DNA from: Fen-1301 sp963786395
GTDB taxonomy: Bacteria; Bacteroidota; Ignavibacteria; Ignavibacteriales; Ignavibacteriaceae
DNA length: 64,000 bases
Assembly: GCA_963786395.1 (NCBI GenBank)
Contig: CAWAZD010000021.1
Location: forward strand, 124,001-188,000
Direction of reading: 5' to 3'
Shown here: positions 55,130 through 63,164 of the stretch, in pieces
How the letters are laid out: each line of letters starts with the position of its first letter
Position numbering within the stretch: position 1 is the stretch's first letter
The notes under the pieces: generated by a model
Databases searched by the model: none
What the model saw: only the letters and a program-made list of their open reading frames with translations
What the model was told of the DNA's origin: nothing
Translations under genes and position numbers: made by a program

Positions 55130-55597
55130 CTATTTTGAATTATTGATCAATTGATTATAGTCCTTACCTATCACGAGTGAAACGTCAAGGAAATAATCTT
55201 CATTTATCTGCTGAATAATATTCTTATGTTCTATACCGAGTAAATCCGCAATTTTATCTGCATTTGCTTTATTGCCGGTTCTGTCAATAACCAGAGACTT
55301 ATCAATTTCGAAGGACATATAGTTGCCTGTCTGGACAACATCAACGTGGTTTTTTCTTAAAAAGTCAGTTATTTTGTCTGCAGCTCCAGCGACACCGCAT
55401 CCATTTAGTACTTCAATTTGAATAATAGCTGCGGGTAAGGATTTATTTTGAACCTGAACCGGTTTATTGCTGCTGCTGCTTTTGAATTTAATTACAAGTG
55501 AATATGAAAGGAATGCTACAACGATGGCAAGTAAAATAATAATAATATTTAGAAATAGATTACCTATCGATTTATTTGGGAGGGAATTTTCCTTCAC
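55130..55597 (-). CDS. LytR C-terminal domain protein
   Basis: A 155-residue protein with an N-terminal membrane helix (about residues 12-30, NLFLNIIIILLAIVVAFL) and a periplasmic LytR_C domain (IQIEVLNGCGVAGAADKITDFLRKNHVDVVQTGNY and LVIDRTGNKANADKIADLL, given here as the two core parts). In LytR-CpsA-Psr proteins this domain sits after the catalytic part; here it stands alone, as commonly seen next to rsfS. It probably acts at the cell wall. Function in this context is unproven. Confidence 0.82.
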   Translation of the reverse strand: MKENSLPNKSIGNLFLNIIIILLAIVVAFLSYSLVIKFKSSSSNKPVQVQNKSLPAAIIQIEVLNGCGVAGAADKITDFLRKNHVDVVQTGNYMSFEIDKSLVIDRTGNKANADKIADLLGIEHKNIIQQINEDYFLDVSLVIGKDYNQLINNSK

Positions 55598-55614
55598 TTA
55601 ATTACTCGTTATTA

Positions 55615-56097
55615 TTAAAAACCCCACGGGCTAAATCTGTTAAAACCGCCAAATCCAAAATAGGGATTATATCCGCCGGGCAACCGGTTATATTCAATTG
55701 AGATCGACATATCTTTAAACGGCTGATAATTCAGAGCAGCCCTGCTTAAATAAATTCCATTTAAGCTATTCTGGAAATCTCTTCCCATCGAACTGTAAGG
55801 AGAATTAACTAAACTAATGTCCGTTTGCAAATTCAAGTCTGAGCCCAATTTGAAAAACATACTATTTGTATAAACACCTAAAGCCAGGCCCTGATTACCA
55901 AAAGTTTGATACGACATATCTACAGACTGACTCATGTGAAAATTGTTTGAATTAAGAAATCCAAACAGGTTTCCGCCGGATGCAGACTGATCAACTATGC
56001 CATCCATTATTTTGGGAGTATCATTACCTGAATTTTTATATTGTGCTAATGCGGTTAATGAAAAACCGAGAACTATTATAATCAGTATTTTTTTCAT
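55615..56097 (-). CDS. Exported protein of unknown function
   Basis: A 160-residue protein with a signal peptide (KKILIIIVLGFSLTALAQ) followed by a strand-like pattern (GGNLFGFLNSNNFHMSQSVDMSY, FGNQGLALGVYTNSMFFKL, MSISIEYNR) and a glycine-, asparagine- and phenylalanine-rich C-terminus (GGYNPYFGFGGFNRFSPWGF). The terminal phenylalanine and strand pattern suggest an outer-membrane or surface location. I do not recognise a family. It precedes the LytR_C gene by 17 nt. Confidence 0.6.
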   Translation of the reverse strand: MKKILIIIVLGFSLTALAQYKNSGNDTPKIMDGIVDQSASGGNLFGFLNSNNFHMSQSVDMSYQTFGNQGLALGVYTNSMFFKLGSDLNLQTDISLVNSPYSSMGRDFQNSLNGIYLSRAALNYQPFKDMSISIEYNRLPGGYNPYFGFGGFNRFSPWGF

Positions 56098-56293
56098 CTT
56101 ATTACCTAAAAAATCACATAAATATTAAATAAAAGCAAAAACAAAATCAATGATATTTACCGAGTCAGGTGATTTATTTTGCAAATATACACATAATAAA
56201 GATTACCTGGAAAAGATGTACATCATCAATTTGTATGAATTTTATGTTATTCAAGGTATTTGACAGGAAATAGTTTGAAATTGTTCCATTCCG

Positions 56294-56749
56294 TTATTTC
56301 AGCTTCACAATCATTTCTATTTCGAGTGCAGCATCCAGAGGGAGTTCATTAACACCAACTGCGCTTCGGACATGTTTTCCGGCATCACCGAATATCTTTA
56401 AAAGCAGTTCTGAAGCTCCATTAGCAACTTTTGGCTGGTTAGTAAAATTGTCTGCGCTGTTTACATATACGGTAAGTTTAACAACCTGTTCTATTGCATC
56501 AAGGTCATTACAAACGCTCTTAATGACTGAAAGGCAATTAAGTACTGAAATTTCTGCAGCTTTCTGACCCTCTTCCTCTGTAACACGATATCCAACTTTC
56601 CCTTTGTACTGGAGTTGTCCATTAACTGTTGGAAGCTGTCCCGAAGTGTAAACAAATTTGTCAACTTTAAGAGCGGGCACATAAGCTGCCAAAGGTTTTG
56701 GTGCTTCAGGAAGAGTATAACCAAGTTCTTTTATTTTTGCTTCTATCAT
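56294..56749 (-). CDS. ridA: RidA family protein (YjgF/YER057c)
   Basis: A 151-residue protein of the RidA family, which hydrolyses reactive enamine/imine intermediates to protect PLP enzymes. Key parts are VYTSGQLPTVNG near the start and the C-terminal VRSAVGVNELPLDAALEIEM, with the conserved arginine (VRSAVG) and glutamate used for substrate and water. It appears as a longer RidA form than E. coli RidA, with a lengthened N-terminus (MIEAKIKELGYTLPEAP). It is divergent to mazG with 59 nt between the starts. Confidence 0.9.
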   Translation of the reverse strand: MIEAKIKELGYTLPEAPKPLAAYVPALKVDKFVYTSGQLPTVNGQLQYKGKVGYRVTEEEGQKAAEISVLNCLSVIKSVCNDLDAIEQVVKLTVYVNSADNFTNQPKVANGASELLLKIFGDAGKHVRSAVGVNELPLDAALEIEMIVKLK

Positions 56750-56808
56750 TCTGATACCTTTTTATATCTATTTTGTTATTTTAGAATCTTATTTAATTAA
56801 GGAAATAT

Positions 56809-57576
56809 ATGTTAGAAGATAAATTTAGTGAATTTGTAGGTATAGTAAAAAGACTTAGATTAGAATGTCCCTGGGATAAAGAACAGACGCATGATTCGAT
56901 TAAAGCAAACACACTTGAAGAAGCATATGAAGTAGTTGAGTCAATTGACAATAAAGATTATAATGAATTGAAAATAGAACTTGGCGATTTATTTTTGCAT
57001 GTGCTTTTCCATTCTCAAATTGCGGAAGACAACAAAGAATTTACTCTTGAGGAAGTAATAGATTCCATAATTGAAAAACTTATCAGGCGACATCCGCATG
57101 TATTCGGGAATGCAACTGTAACCGATGCCGATAATGTGAAAACCAATTGGGAGCACATAAAGCTTACTGAGGGACGAACTTCCATACTGGAAGGAGTGCC
57201 GATAAATATGCCTTCTTTATCAAGAGCATTCCGATTGCAGGAAAAGGCTTCTAAGGTTGGATTTGATTGGGAGAAAAAAGAAGAAGTCTGGAAAAAGGTT
57301 ATTGAAGAGATTGAAGAAATGCATTTATCCGAACGGACAGAGTCACATGAAGAGCTTGAAAAAGAAGTTGGAGATGTTTTCTTTGCTCTGGTTAATTATG
57401 CACGGTTCCTTAAAATAAACCCGGAAGACGCTTTAAGACTTACAAATGAAAAGTTCATAAACCGGTTTAGTTATGTGGAAAAGAAGGTAGCTGAAACCGG
57501 GAAAAAGATACATGAATCCAACCTGGCGGAAATGGATAAATATTGGGAAGAGAGTAAAGTCTTTCTAAAAAAGTAA
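56809..57576 (+). CDS. mazG: Nucleoside triphosphate pyrophosphohydrolase MazG
   Basis: MazG cleaves canonical and damaged (d)NTPs to monophosphates, preventing misincorporation. The 255-residue protein has two MazG domains: the first with ECPWDKEQTHDSI, TLEEAYEVVESI and ELGDLFLHVLFHSQIAED, the second with KVIEEIEEMHLS and ELEKEVGDVFFALVNYARF. The EExxE plus ExxD metal sites are intact. Length is standard. Confidence 0.94.
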   Translation: MLEDKFSEFVGIVKRLRLECPWDKEQTHDSIKANTLEEAYEVVESIDNKDYNELKIELGDLFLHVLFHSQIAEDNKEFTLEEVIDSIIEKLIRRHPHVFGNATVTDADNVKTNWEHIKLTEGRTSILEGVPINMPSLSRAFRLQEKASKVGFDWEKKEEVWKKVIEEIEEMHLSERTESHEELEKEVGDVFFALVNYARFLKINPEDALRLTNEKFINRFSYVEKKVAETGKKIHESNLAEMDKYWEESKVFLKK

Positions 57577-57594
57577 TCAATTTGAACGGCTGAC

Positions 57595-58551
57595 TTATTT
57601 AGTAACGCCGCGTTTTTCATAAGCATCTATTATTTCTTTAACAAGACGGTGCCTTACCACATCAGATTTATCGAAATATATAAATCCGACACCTTCGATT
57701 CCCTGTAGAATATCTTTAGCCTGAATCAGTCCACTCAGAGTTTTGGTTGGCAGATCGATTTGGGTAATATCCCCGGTAACAATAGCTTTAGAATTTGGAC
57801 CAAGGCGGGTGAGGAACATTTTCATTTGCAAATCCGTTGCATTCTGTGCCTCATCTAAAATTACGAATGCGGCATTTAATGTTCTTCCGCGCATATAAGC
57901 AAGTGGAACAATTTCGACAACTTTCTTTTCAATATATCCTTTAAGTTTTTCAGTAGGCATCATATCGTCAAGAGCATCGTATAAAGGGCGGAGGTAGGGA
58001 TCAATTTTTTCTCTGAAATCACCAGGTAGAAAACCAAGGCTTTCGCCGGCTTCAACTGCTGGTCTGGCAAGAACAATTTTATTTACAATACCTCTGTTCA
58101 AGGCTGAAATTGCAAGTGCAACCGCAAGGTATGTTTTCCCTGTTCCTGCGGGTCCAATTGCAAAGCAGATATCATTTTTATGCGCTGTTTCAAGATATTT
58201 TTGTTGTCCCGGAGTTCTGGCTTTTATTACATCATTTTTTGTATAAAGGACAATTGAATCATATTCCTTTTCATTGATAATTTCTTTCCCCTCAACAGTA
58301 AGGTTAAGTATAGTCTGGATATCGGAGGGTTTCAAAGTATTATTGGTATTCAGGACGTAGATCATCTCTTTAAATACTTTTTCAATTGAGTCAAGTTCTT
58401 CAGCCACACCTTTCAGAATGACATTATCACCTCTAACAGTAATTGAGGCATTAAAATGATCCTCTAGGAGTTTAAGATTTGAGTCATTAGAACCCAAAAG
58501 TGAGAGCATGTTTACATTATCGAGTACAAGTTTTTTTTCTATTGCTGTCAT
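57595..58551 (-). CDS. phoH: PhoH family ATPase
   Basis: A 318-residue cytoplasmic ATPase related to PhoH and linked to RNA metabolism and stress in many bacteria. Walker A GPAGTGKT is at 133-140 and Walker B/Q-region FVILDEAQNATDLQMKMFLTR follows. The N-terminal 90 residues form a KH-like RNA-binding domain (ITVRGDNVILKGVAEELDSIEKVF). Length is typical. It converges with mazG with an 18-nt gap. Confidence 0.93.
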   Translation of the reverse strand: MTAIEKKLVLDNVNMLSLLGSNDSNLKLLEDHFNASITVRGDNVILKGVAEELDSIEKVFKEMIYVLNTNNTLKPSDIQTILNLTVEGKEIINEKEYDSIVLYTKNDVIKARTPGQQKYLETAHKNDICFAIGPAGTGKTYLAVALAISALNRGIVNKIVLARPAVEAGESLGFLPGDFREKIDPYLRPLYDALDDMMPTEKLKGYIEKKVVEIVPLAYMRGRTLNAAFVILDEAQNATDLQMKMFLTRLGPNSKAIVTGDITQIDLPTKTLSGLIQAKDILQGIEGVGFIYFDKSDVVRHRLVKEIIDAYEKRGVTK

Positions 58552-58562
58552 ATAATATAAAT

Positions 58563-58598
58563 ATAAAAAACCCTTATCAAAATAAATTGATAAGGGTT
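58563..58598 (-). terminator. Rho-independent terminator for the LysM-protein gene
   Basis: On the minus strand the perfect 12-bp stem AACCCTTATCAA / TTGATAAGGGTT closes a six-base loop and is followed by a T6 run. It is 44 nt after the LysM gene stop (58642) and just before phoH starts. Confidence 0.85.
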
Positions 58599-58641
58599 AA
58601 AATTAGTAATAAGATTCTGCAACGTTATAAACCTAAAGGTT

Positions 58642-59319
58642 TTATTGAACCGGAGCTGGTTTATAATTCATTTTCAGCTTATCATATTTAGCTTTTTCTT
58701 CTTCGGTAAGATTAGGAATCTTGAAAATTTGTTTCGGGAAAATAAGATTTGGGTTCTTAATCTGATCGCGGTTAGCTTTATAAATTACCGGCCAAGCGAA
58801 ACCATTTCCATAATGTTCCGGTTTTTTAGCAATACGCCATAGACAGTCACCTTTTACAACTGTATAATTTTTAACAGTAGGTTCTTCAACCCAGGAATCA
58901 AGGTTTTTCTGCATTTGGTTCTGAACCTTATCAAAGAATTCAGGAAGAGCACTTATTTTATTCATTTTAAGAGCATTAAGGTCTTTCTGTCTGTCAGCTT
59001 TAGGACCTTCTTTCCTGTTAATTTTGCCATCTAATTCATTAACTGCATTTCTGTAGTTATCAATATCAGATTTAGTGGCACCGATCATTGCATATAGTTC
59101 ATTCATGCAATCATCATAGCTTTGAACTTTTGTTCCTTTAAGATTATTTACATCAGTAGTAAGAGTAGTAACTTCCTGAGTTAAGCTCTCTTTCTGTGTT
59201 TTAAGGCGGGCCATTTCAGCTTCCCACTCTTCTTTAGTCATCTTTTCCTGAGCAAATACAGAAAAAGAAACAATGAGTAAGAGAGCAAAGACGCTAAGAA
59301 AATATTTACTGAGTTTCAT
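58642..59319 (-). CDS. Exported LysM-domain protein
   Basis: A 225-residue protein with a signal peptide (KLSKYFLSVFALLLIVSFSVFAQ), a coiled-coil region of about 110 residues (EWEAEMARLKTQKESLTQEV and similar), and a C-terminal LysM domain (YTVVKGDCLWRIAKKPEHYGNG ... LIFPKQIFKIP) that binds peptidoglycan. The layout resembles proteins that span outer membrane or periplasm to the cell wall. GGAGG lies 8 nt before ATG 59319, a strong start. It follows the small lipoprotein gene closely (39 nt) and is closed by a strong terminator, so the two likely form one abundant transcript. Confidence 0.85.
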   Translation of the reverse strand: MKLSKYFLSVFALLLIVSFSVFAQEKMTKEEWEAEMARLKTQKESLTQEVTTLTTDVNNLKGTKVQSYDDCMNELYAMIGATKSDIDNYRNAVNELDGKINRKEGPKADRQKDLNALKMNKISALPEFFDKVQNQMQKNLDSWVEEPTVKNYTVVKGDCLWRIAKKPEHYGNGFAWPVIYKANRDQIKNPNLIFPKQIFKIPNLTEEEKAKYDKLKMNYKPAPVQ

Positions 59320-59358
59320 AAAAAAAATCCTCCAAGTCATTATAAATTTTGTTAATAG

Positions 59359-59634
59359 TTATTTAGGCAATTTATCTAAATTGGCCTTAGTTTCGTCTTT
59401 CTCCTTATTACACTGCTGGAGTTTTGCATTTTGATCAGCTATATCTTTTTCCAAGCTGGTTCTTTGATCCTTAAGGCTGTTAGCTTGTGATTGCAGGGAG
59501 CTAACGTCAGCCCTTAAAGTATTCAATTCGTTCATTTGAGCCTCAGAGACTCCGCCGCAGCCACTCATAAGTGCAGTTGCCACTAAGAAAGAAGCTGTAA
59601 CAGCAGAGAGCTTAATCGCATTTGTTAGTTTCAT
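59359..59634 (-). CDS. Small coiled-coil lipoprotein
   Basis: A 91-residue protein with a lipoprotein signal (MKLTNAIKLSAVTASFLVAT) whose lipobox is LMSGC, followed by a regular heptad-like helix (LNTLRADVSSLQSQANSLKD, ADQNAKLQQCNKEKDETK) ending in LDKLPK with a terminal lysine. Size, single helix and terminal K resemble murein lipoprotein Lpp, though the sequence is unrelated. GGAGG stands 5 nt upstream of ATG 59634. It is the first gene before the LysM protein. Confidence 0.75.
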   Translation of the reverse strand: MKLTNAIKLSAVTASFLVATALMSGCGGVSEAQMNELNTLRADVSSLQSQANSLKDQRTSLEKDIADQNAKLQQCNKEKDETKANLDKLPK

Positions 59635-59670
59635 ATAACCTCCATTATATTTGGTTTTATTTTTAATCCA

Positions 59671-59699
59671 ATAAATTGTCCGGATCTTCTTTTTGTCAA
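59671..59699 (-). promoter_or_regulatory. Possible promoter for the lipoprotein/LysM unit
   Basis: TTGACA (59694-59699, minus strand) matches the consensus -35 box; AT-rich ATTTAT or TTTATT 17-18 nt downstream is a poor -10. It lies 37-60 nt before the ribosome site of the lipoprotein gene. Confidence 0.3.
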
Positions 59700-59810
59700 A
59701 AATAGAAAAGGGCATTAAAATTAGCCCTATCTATATAATAATTTCAGCACATAATATCAAGTTAAGTTATTATTATTAAAGGAAATAATGACACACAATA
59801 CAATATATAT

Positions 59811-60488
59811 TTAAATTATCCTTCTTTCAACAAAACTTGTATAGCTGTTTCCTGCTATAATTATGTGGTCAAAAACGGGAATATCGAGCATTTTGCCGGA
59901 TTCTACCAGTTTTTTAGTAATATTTATGTCTTCCGTAGAAGGTTCCGGGTTTCCGCTGGGATGATTATGCATCAAGATCACACTTGCTGAAGAATTTTCA
60001 ATTGCAGCCTTAAAAATTTCCCTGGGATGTACAATACTGGAATTTAAGTTCCCAATTGAAATAGTTTCAAATTTGATAATTTTATTGGCTGAATTAAGGC
60101 AAATCAAAAGAAATTTCTCTTTAAGTTCATCTTTCAACAAAGGGATAAACATTTCAGCTACATCCTGGGGTGATGTGATTTTTTTATCCGAATAATTTTT
60201 ACTTTGCGAGAGAATACGCCTGCTGATTTCAAATGCAGCAAGTAGAGTTGCGGCTTTATCATTTCCAATGCCTTCTTTTTTTGTAAAATGAGATTGGTGT
60301 TTAGATGCCAGCACTGCCAGGTTTTCGTTTTCAGCGATTAATTCCTGAGATATGGTGATGACTGACTTACCCTTTGTGCCTGTTCTTAATAACACGGCAA
60401 GTAATTCAGCGTCACTCAAACTTTGTGGACCTCTTAATAACATTTTTTCCCGCGGTCTGTCGTCAAGAGGCAAATCCTTTACATTCAT
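59811..60488 (-). CDS. radC: RadC family JAMM-domain protein
   Basis: A 225-residue protein of the RadC/YicR family. The N-terminal part has the helix-hairpin-helix-like GIGNDKAATLLAAFEISRR; the C-terminal JAMM domain has HxH(x)10D with H174, H176 and D187 in ILMHNHPSGNPEPSTEDI. It was once linked to DNA repair, but its biochemical role remains unsure. It follows the TPR/binding-protein gene by 41 nt on the same strand. Confidence 0.92.
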   Translation of the reverse strand: MNVKDLPLDDRPREKMLLRGPQSLSDAELLAVLLRTGTKGKSVITISQELIAENENLAVLASKHQSHFTKKEGIGNDKAATLLAAFEISRRILSQSKNYSDKKITSPQDVAEMFIPLLKDELKEKFLLICLNSANKIIKFETISIGNLNSSIVHPREIFKAAIENSSASVILMHNHPSGNPEPSTEDINITKKLVESGKMLDIPVFDHIIIAGNSYTSFVERRII

Positions 60489-60529
60489 AAATAACCTCCC
60501 AAAGAAATTTAAGCCCGAACCGGTTACAG

Positions 60530-62260
60530 TTAATCCCCTGTCTTAAATTTATCTATTAACTCGAACCTGCCATCCTTATACCGGATAACATTAAGAAATC
60601 TGTTTACTCTTGTAGAATCAAAAATAATATTATTATGAAAGCCCTTATAGATAATGCTTGATTCCATAGTTTTTTTAAGATCACTTCTCACAGGTCTTCC
60701 TTCCTTAACAGAATTAAGAGCATACTGTGTTGCATCAAATCCATATAGCACATATCTGCTTGCATCTATTCCTGTTTTCCGGTGAAAATTCTTGTTAAGC
60801 TCCTGGTAGATGGTATCTTCATAATCAATAAAATAATCTGAAGTAAATGTTAATTGGTTACTCAAATTTGATGATGATTCAAATCCCTTTGCTGACAGCC
60901 AGTCCTGGTTTCCATACAACTTAAGGTTTATATTATGAAGTTCAAGTTGTGACAAGATAACCGGTGCATCCCCTTTATCTGTCAATGGAATATATAATCC
61001 TTCTATATCTTTTATCTTTTGTTGAATTTTAGAAATCTGTGTTGTTAAATCATAAGTTTTGCTTGAGTATGAAACATCCACATCAAGTTTGCCTCCCAAC
61101 CTTTTAAACTCATCTCTGAATGCGGATGCGACGGCAGTAGAATATCCTGCTTCAGGTGAAAGTATTGCCATTCTCTTTTTATTTTCCACATAAAATAAAT
61201 ACTGGGCAATAATTTTGCCTCTTAGAATAAATGAAGGATTTGCCTGAAAGAAATTTGGATAGATAGAAGTAAGGTCATTCTCCGTTGCAGTTGGTGAAAT
61301 TACGGGTATATCTGTTTCTTTGAAATATTCAAGAGTGGTTTTAACTTCATCGCTGTATATTGGTCCAATAATTAGTTTGAGGTTTGGAATCCTGATAAAC
61401 TCATTTTTTATTTCTTTTATTCTATCTGGATTTTGTTCAGAGTCCCTTATTAAAAGTCCAACTTTTTCCTCATGAGTATTGTTATAACCAGATACTGCAA
61501 ATTTAATACCTTCAAGAATAGCCAGGCCCGGGTTTTCACCAGTAGAATCATTGCTGGAATTAAGAGGGAGTATGACACCGAATAAATTGCCTTCTTTTTC
61601 ATCAGGTTTATTTAATTCAGCAAGCAAAGTTAAAGCCTCATTATTTTCATCTGAAGCCGGATAATTCTGAATAATATCTGACAGATATTCTTTAGCCAAA
61701 GGATAATTATTTTTAATCAAACTTACTTTTGCTTTAAGGAGCAACATACACGAATGTATTTTAGGAAGTGTGAAAGTCATTAACAATGTATCCAGTTCAT
61801 CAATATTCAAATGCAGAAGGGCAATTTTTTCACCTATGAGTTTTGCCTGACTGATATATTGTGCTGAATTAGAATTCATTATGAGTAATGACAATTCCCT
61901 AACAGATTTCATATATTCCGCATTATCCAAATAATACCCTGCTAGTGACATATATGCTTCATCTGAATATTTACTCGAAGGATAATTGCGAAACAATTTT
62001 TCAAAAACAATGTCAGCTTCATTTACATTAGATTTCTTCAGGAATATTTTCCCTTCAAACAGCAGGGCTGCCGTTGTGTGTGAATTCAGTTCATTATCAT
62101 CTGAAATCTGCTTAAACAAATTAAGAGCTTCATCATATTGATAATTTGAGTATAGCTTAATTCCTATCTGGAATTCTTTATCGATGTTGCTTTCATGATC
62201 CTGAGAAAATACTACAGCAATATTGGCCAACAAAAAGAGTAATAGAAATTTATAATTCAT
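60530..62260 (-). CDS. TPR plus periplasmic-binding (LppC/LpoA-like) protein
   Basis: A 576-residue exported protein with a signal peptide (NYKFLLLFLLANIAVVFSQ), a TPR region of about 210 residues (LFKQISDDNELNSHTTAALL, IVFEKLFRNYPSSKYSDEAY, YLSDIIQNYPASDENNEAL), then a type I periplasmic-binding domain related to Leu/Ile/Val receptors (FGVILPLNSSND, GLAILEGIKFAV, IIGPIYSDEVKTTLEYF, PVISPTATENDL). This arrangement is that of LpoA, the outer-membrane activator of penicillin-binding protein 1A, but no lipobox is seen, and the resemblance is architectural only. It overlaps the TPR gene upstream by 11 nt. Confidence 0.75.
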   Translation of the reverse strand: MNYKFLLLFLLANIAVVFSQDHESNIDKEFQIGIKLYSNYQYDEALNLFKQISDDNELNSHTTAALLFEGKIFLKKSNVNEADIVFEKLFRNYPSSKYSDEAYMSLAGYYLDNAEYMKSVRELSLLIMNSNSAQYISQAKLIGEKIALLHLNIDELDTLLMTFTLPKIHSCMLLLKAKVSLIKNNYPLAKEYLSDIIQNYPASDENNEALTLLAELNKPDEKEGNLFGVILPLNSSNDSTGENPGLAILEGIKFAVSGYNNTHEEKVGLLIRDSEQNPDRIKEIKNEFIRIPNLKLIIGPIYSDEVKTTLEYFKETDIPVISPTATENDLTSIYPNFFQANPSFILRGKIIAQYLFYVENKKRMAILSPEAGYSTAVASAFRDEFKRLGGKLDVDVSYSSKTYDLTTQISKIQQKIKDIEGLYIPLTDKGDAPVILSQLELHNINLKLYGNQDWLSAKGFESSSNLSNQLTFTSDYFIDYEDTIYQELNKNFHRKTGIDASRYVLYGFDATQYALNSVKEGRPVRSDLKKTMESSIIYKGFHNNIIFDSTRVNRFLNVIRYKDGRFELIDKFKTGD

Positions 62261-63161
62261 CAGTATGGATTTTGTTTTTTACAATATTGCCGGCTGACTT
62301 TTTCCCCTCAAGGGCATATTTGTTTTCCGGATCAATTTTAAGGGCGAGATCGAAGTAAATTAAAGCATCATTTGCTTTATTACCATGCAGGCAGGCTTCA
62401 GCAAGTTCTGCATAAGCATCAGCAGAAGTATCCGACGAAGCATCAATATGTTTAAGGAAATTTCTTTCAGCTTTTATAAAATCACCTAATTTGAAATAGA
62501 TTTTTCCAGCCAGCTGATAAATAGAAGGTTCATTCGGGTTAAGTTTAATTGCTTTTTCAATGGGTGAAACCGCATGTGCATTCATGCCAAGATTAAAATA
62601 AATGTCGGCATATATAGCAGCCAATTCCCAGTAATTGGAATACATTAATTCAGCTTTTTTAGCATAAGTTAATGCTTTTTCATAATTACAGAGTTTTATT
62701 TCAGTTTTAGCCAGGTAGATATTAGTTTCATGGAATAGTTCAGATTGTTCTGCATTAGAAATAAAGTTGATGAAATTTATTCTGGCAAGCTCAAATTCAT
62801 TAAGCATAAAATGAGCGTATCCCATGAAGAATAATACCACCGGTTCATCTCCAGAATCGATGAAGTTTAAAATATCAATAGTTTCCTCCCATCTCGAATT
62901 TCTCAGAAGGAACTGACCCAGGAAAAGCCTAATAGTTTTATTTTCCGAATCCGATTCTAAGTATTCTTTCAGCAAATCAAGTGCGGGTTCAATGTTCCCC
63001 ATTTGTTCATATAATTCTGCCGAGCCAAAATAAGCCTCCGCACATTCAGGGGATTCATTTATTATTGATGTGTAAATCTGTAAGGCATGCAGCGGTTTCC
63101 CTTGTGCCTGATAATCATGTGCAAGTTTTATCTTATAATCAATCTGATATTTAATATCCAA
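62250..63161 (-). CDS. TPR-repeat protein
   Basis: A 303-residue protein made of about seven TPR units, for example KIKLAHDYQAQGKPLHALQIY, AYFGSAELYEQMGNIEPALDLL, IYQLAGKIYFKLGDFIKAERNF and AYAELAEACLHGNKANDALIYF. There is no signal peptide, so it is cytoplasmic. It lies 3 nt after guaA and overlaps the LpoA-like gene by 11 nt; the link to either is unclear. Confidence 0.82.
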   Translation of the reverse strand: MDIKYQIDYKIKLAHDYQAQGKPLHALQIYTSIINESPECAEAYFGSAELYEQMGNIEPALDLLKEYLESDSENKTIRLFLGQFLLRNSRWEETIDILNFIDSGDEPVVLFFMGYAHFMLNEFELARINFINFISNAEQSELFHETNIYLAKTEIKLCNYEKALTYAKKAELMYSNYWELAAIYADIYFNLGMNAHAVSPIEKAIKLNPNEPSIYQLAGKIYFKLGDFIKAERNFLKHIDASSDTSADAYAELAEACLHGNKANDALIYFDLALKIDPENKYALEGKKSAGNIVKNKIHTDEL

Positions 63162-63164
63162 AAT

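Noticed and set aside
59700..59735. Terminator after radC
   Set aside because: AGGGC / GCCCT gives only a 5-bp stem around a 10-base AT loop, though T-rich sequence follows on the minus strand; too weak to call.
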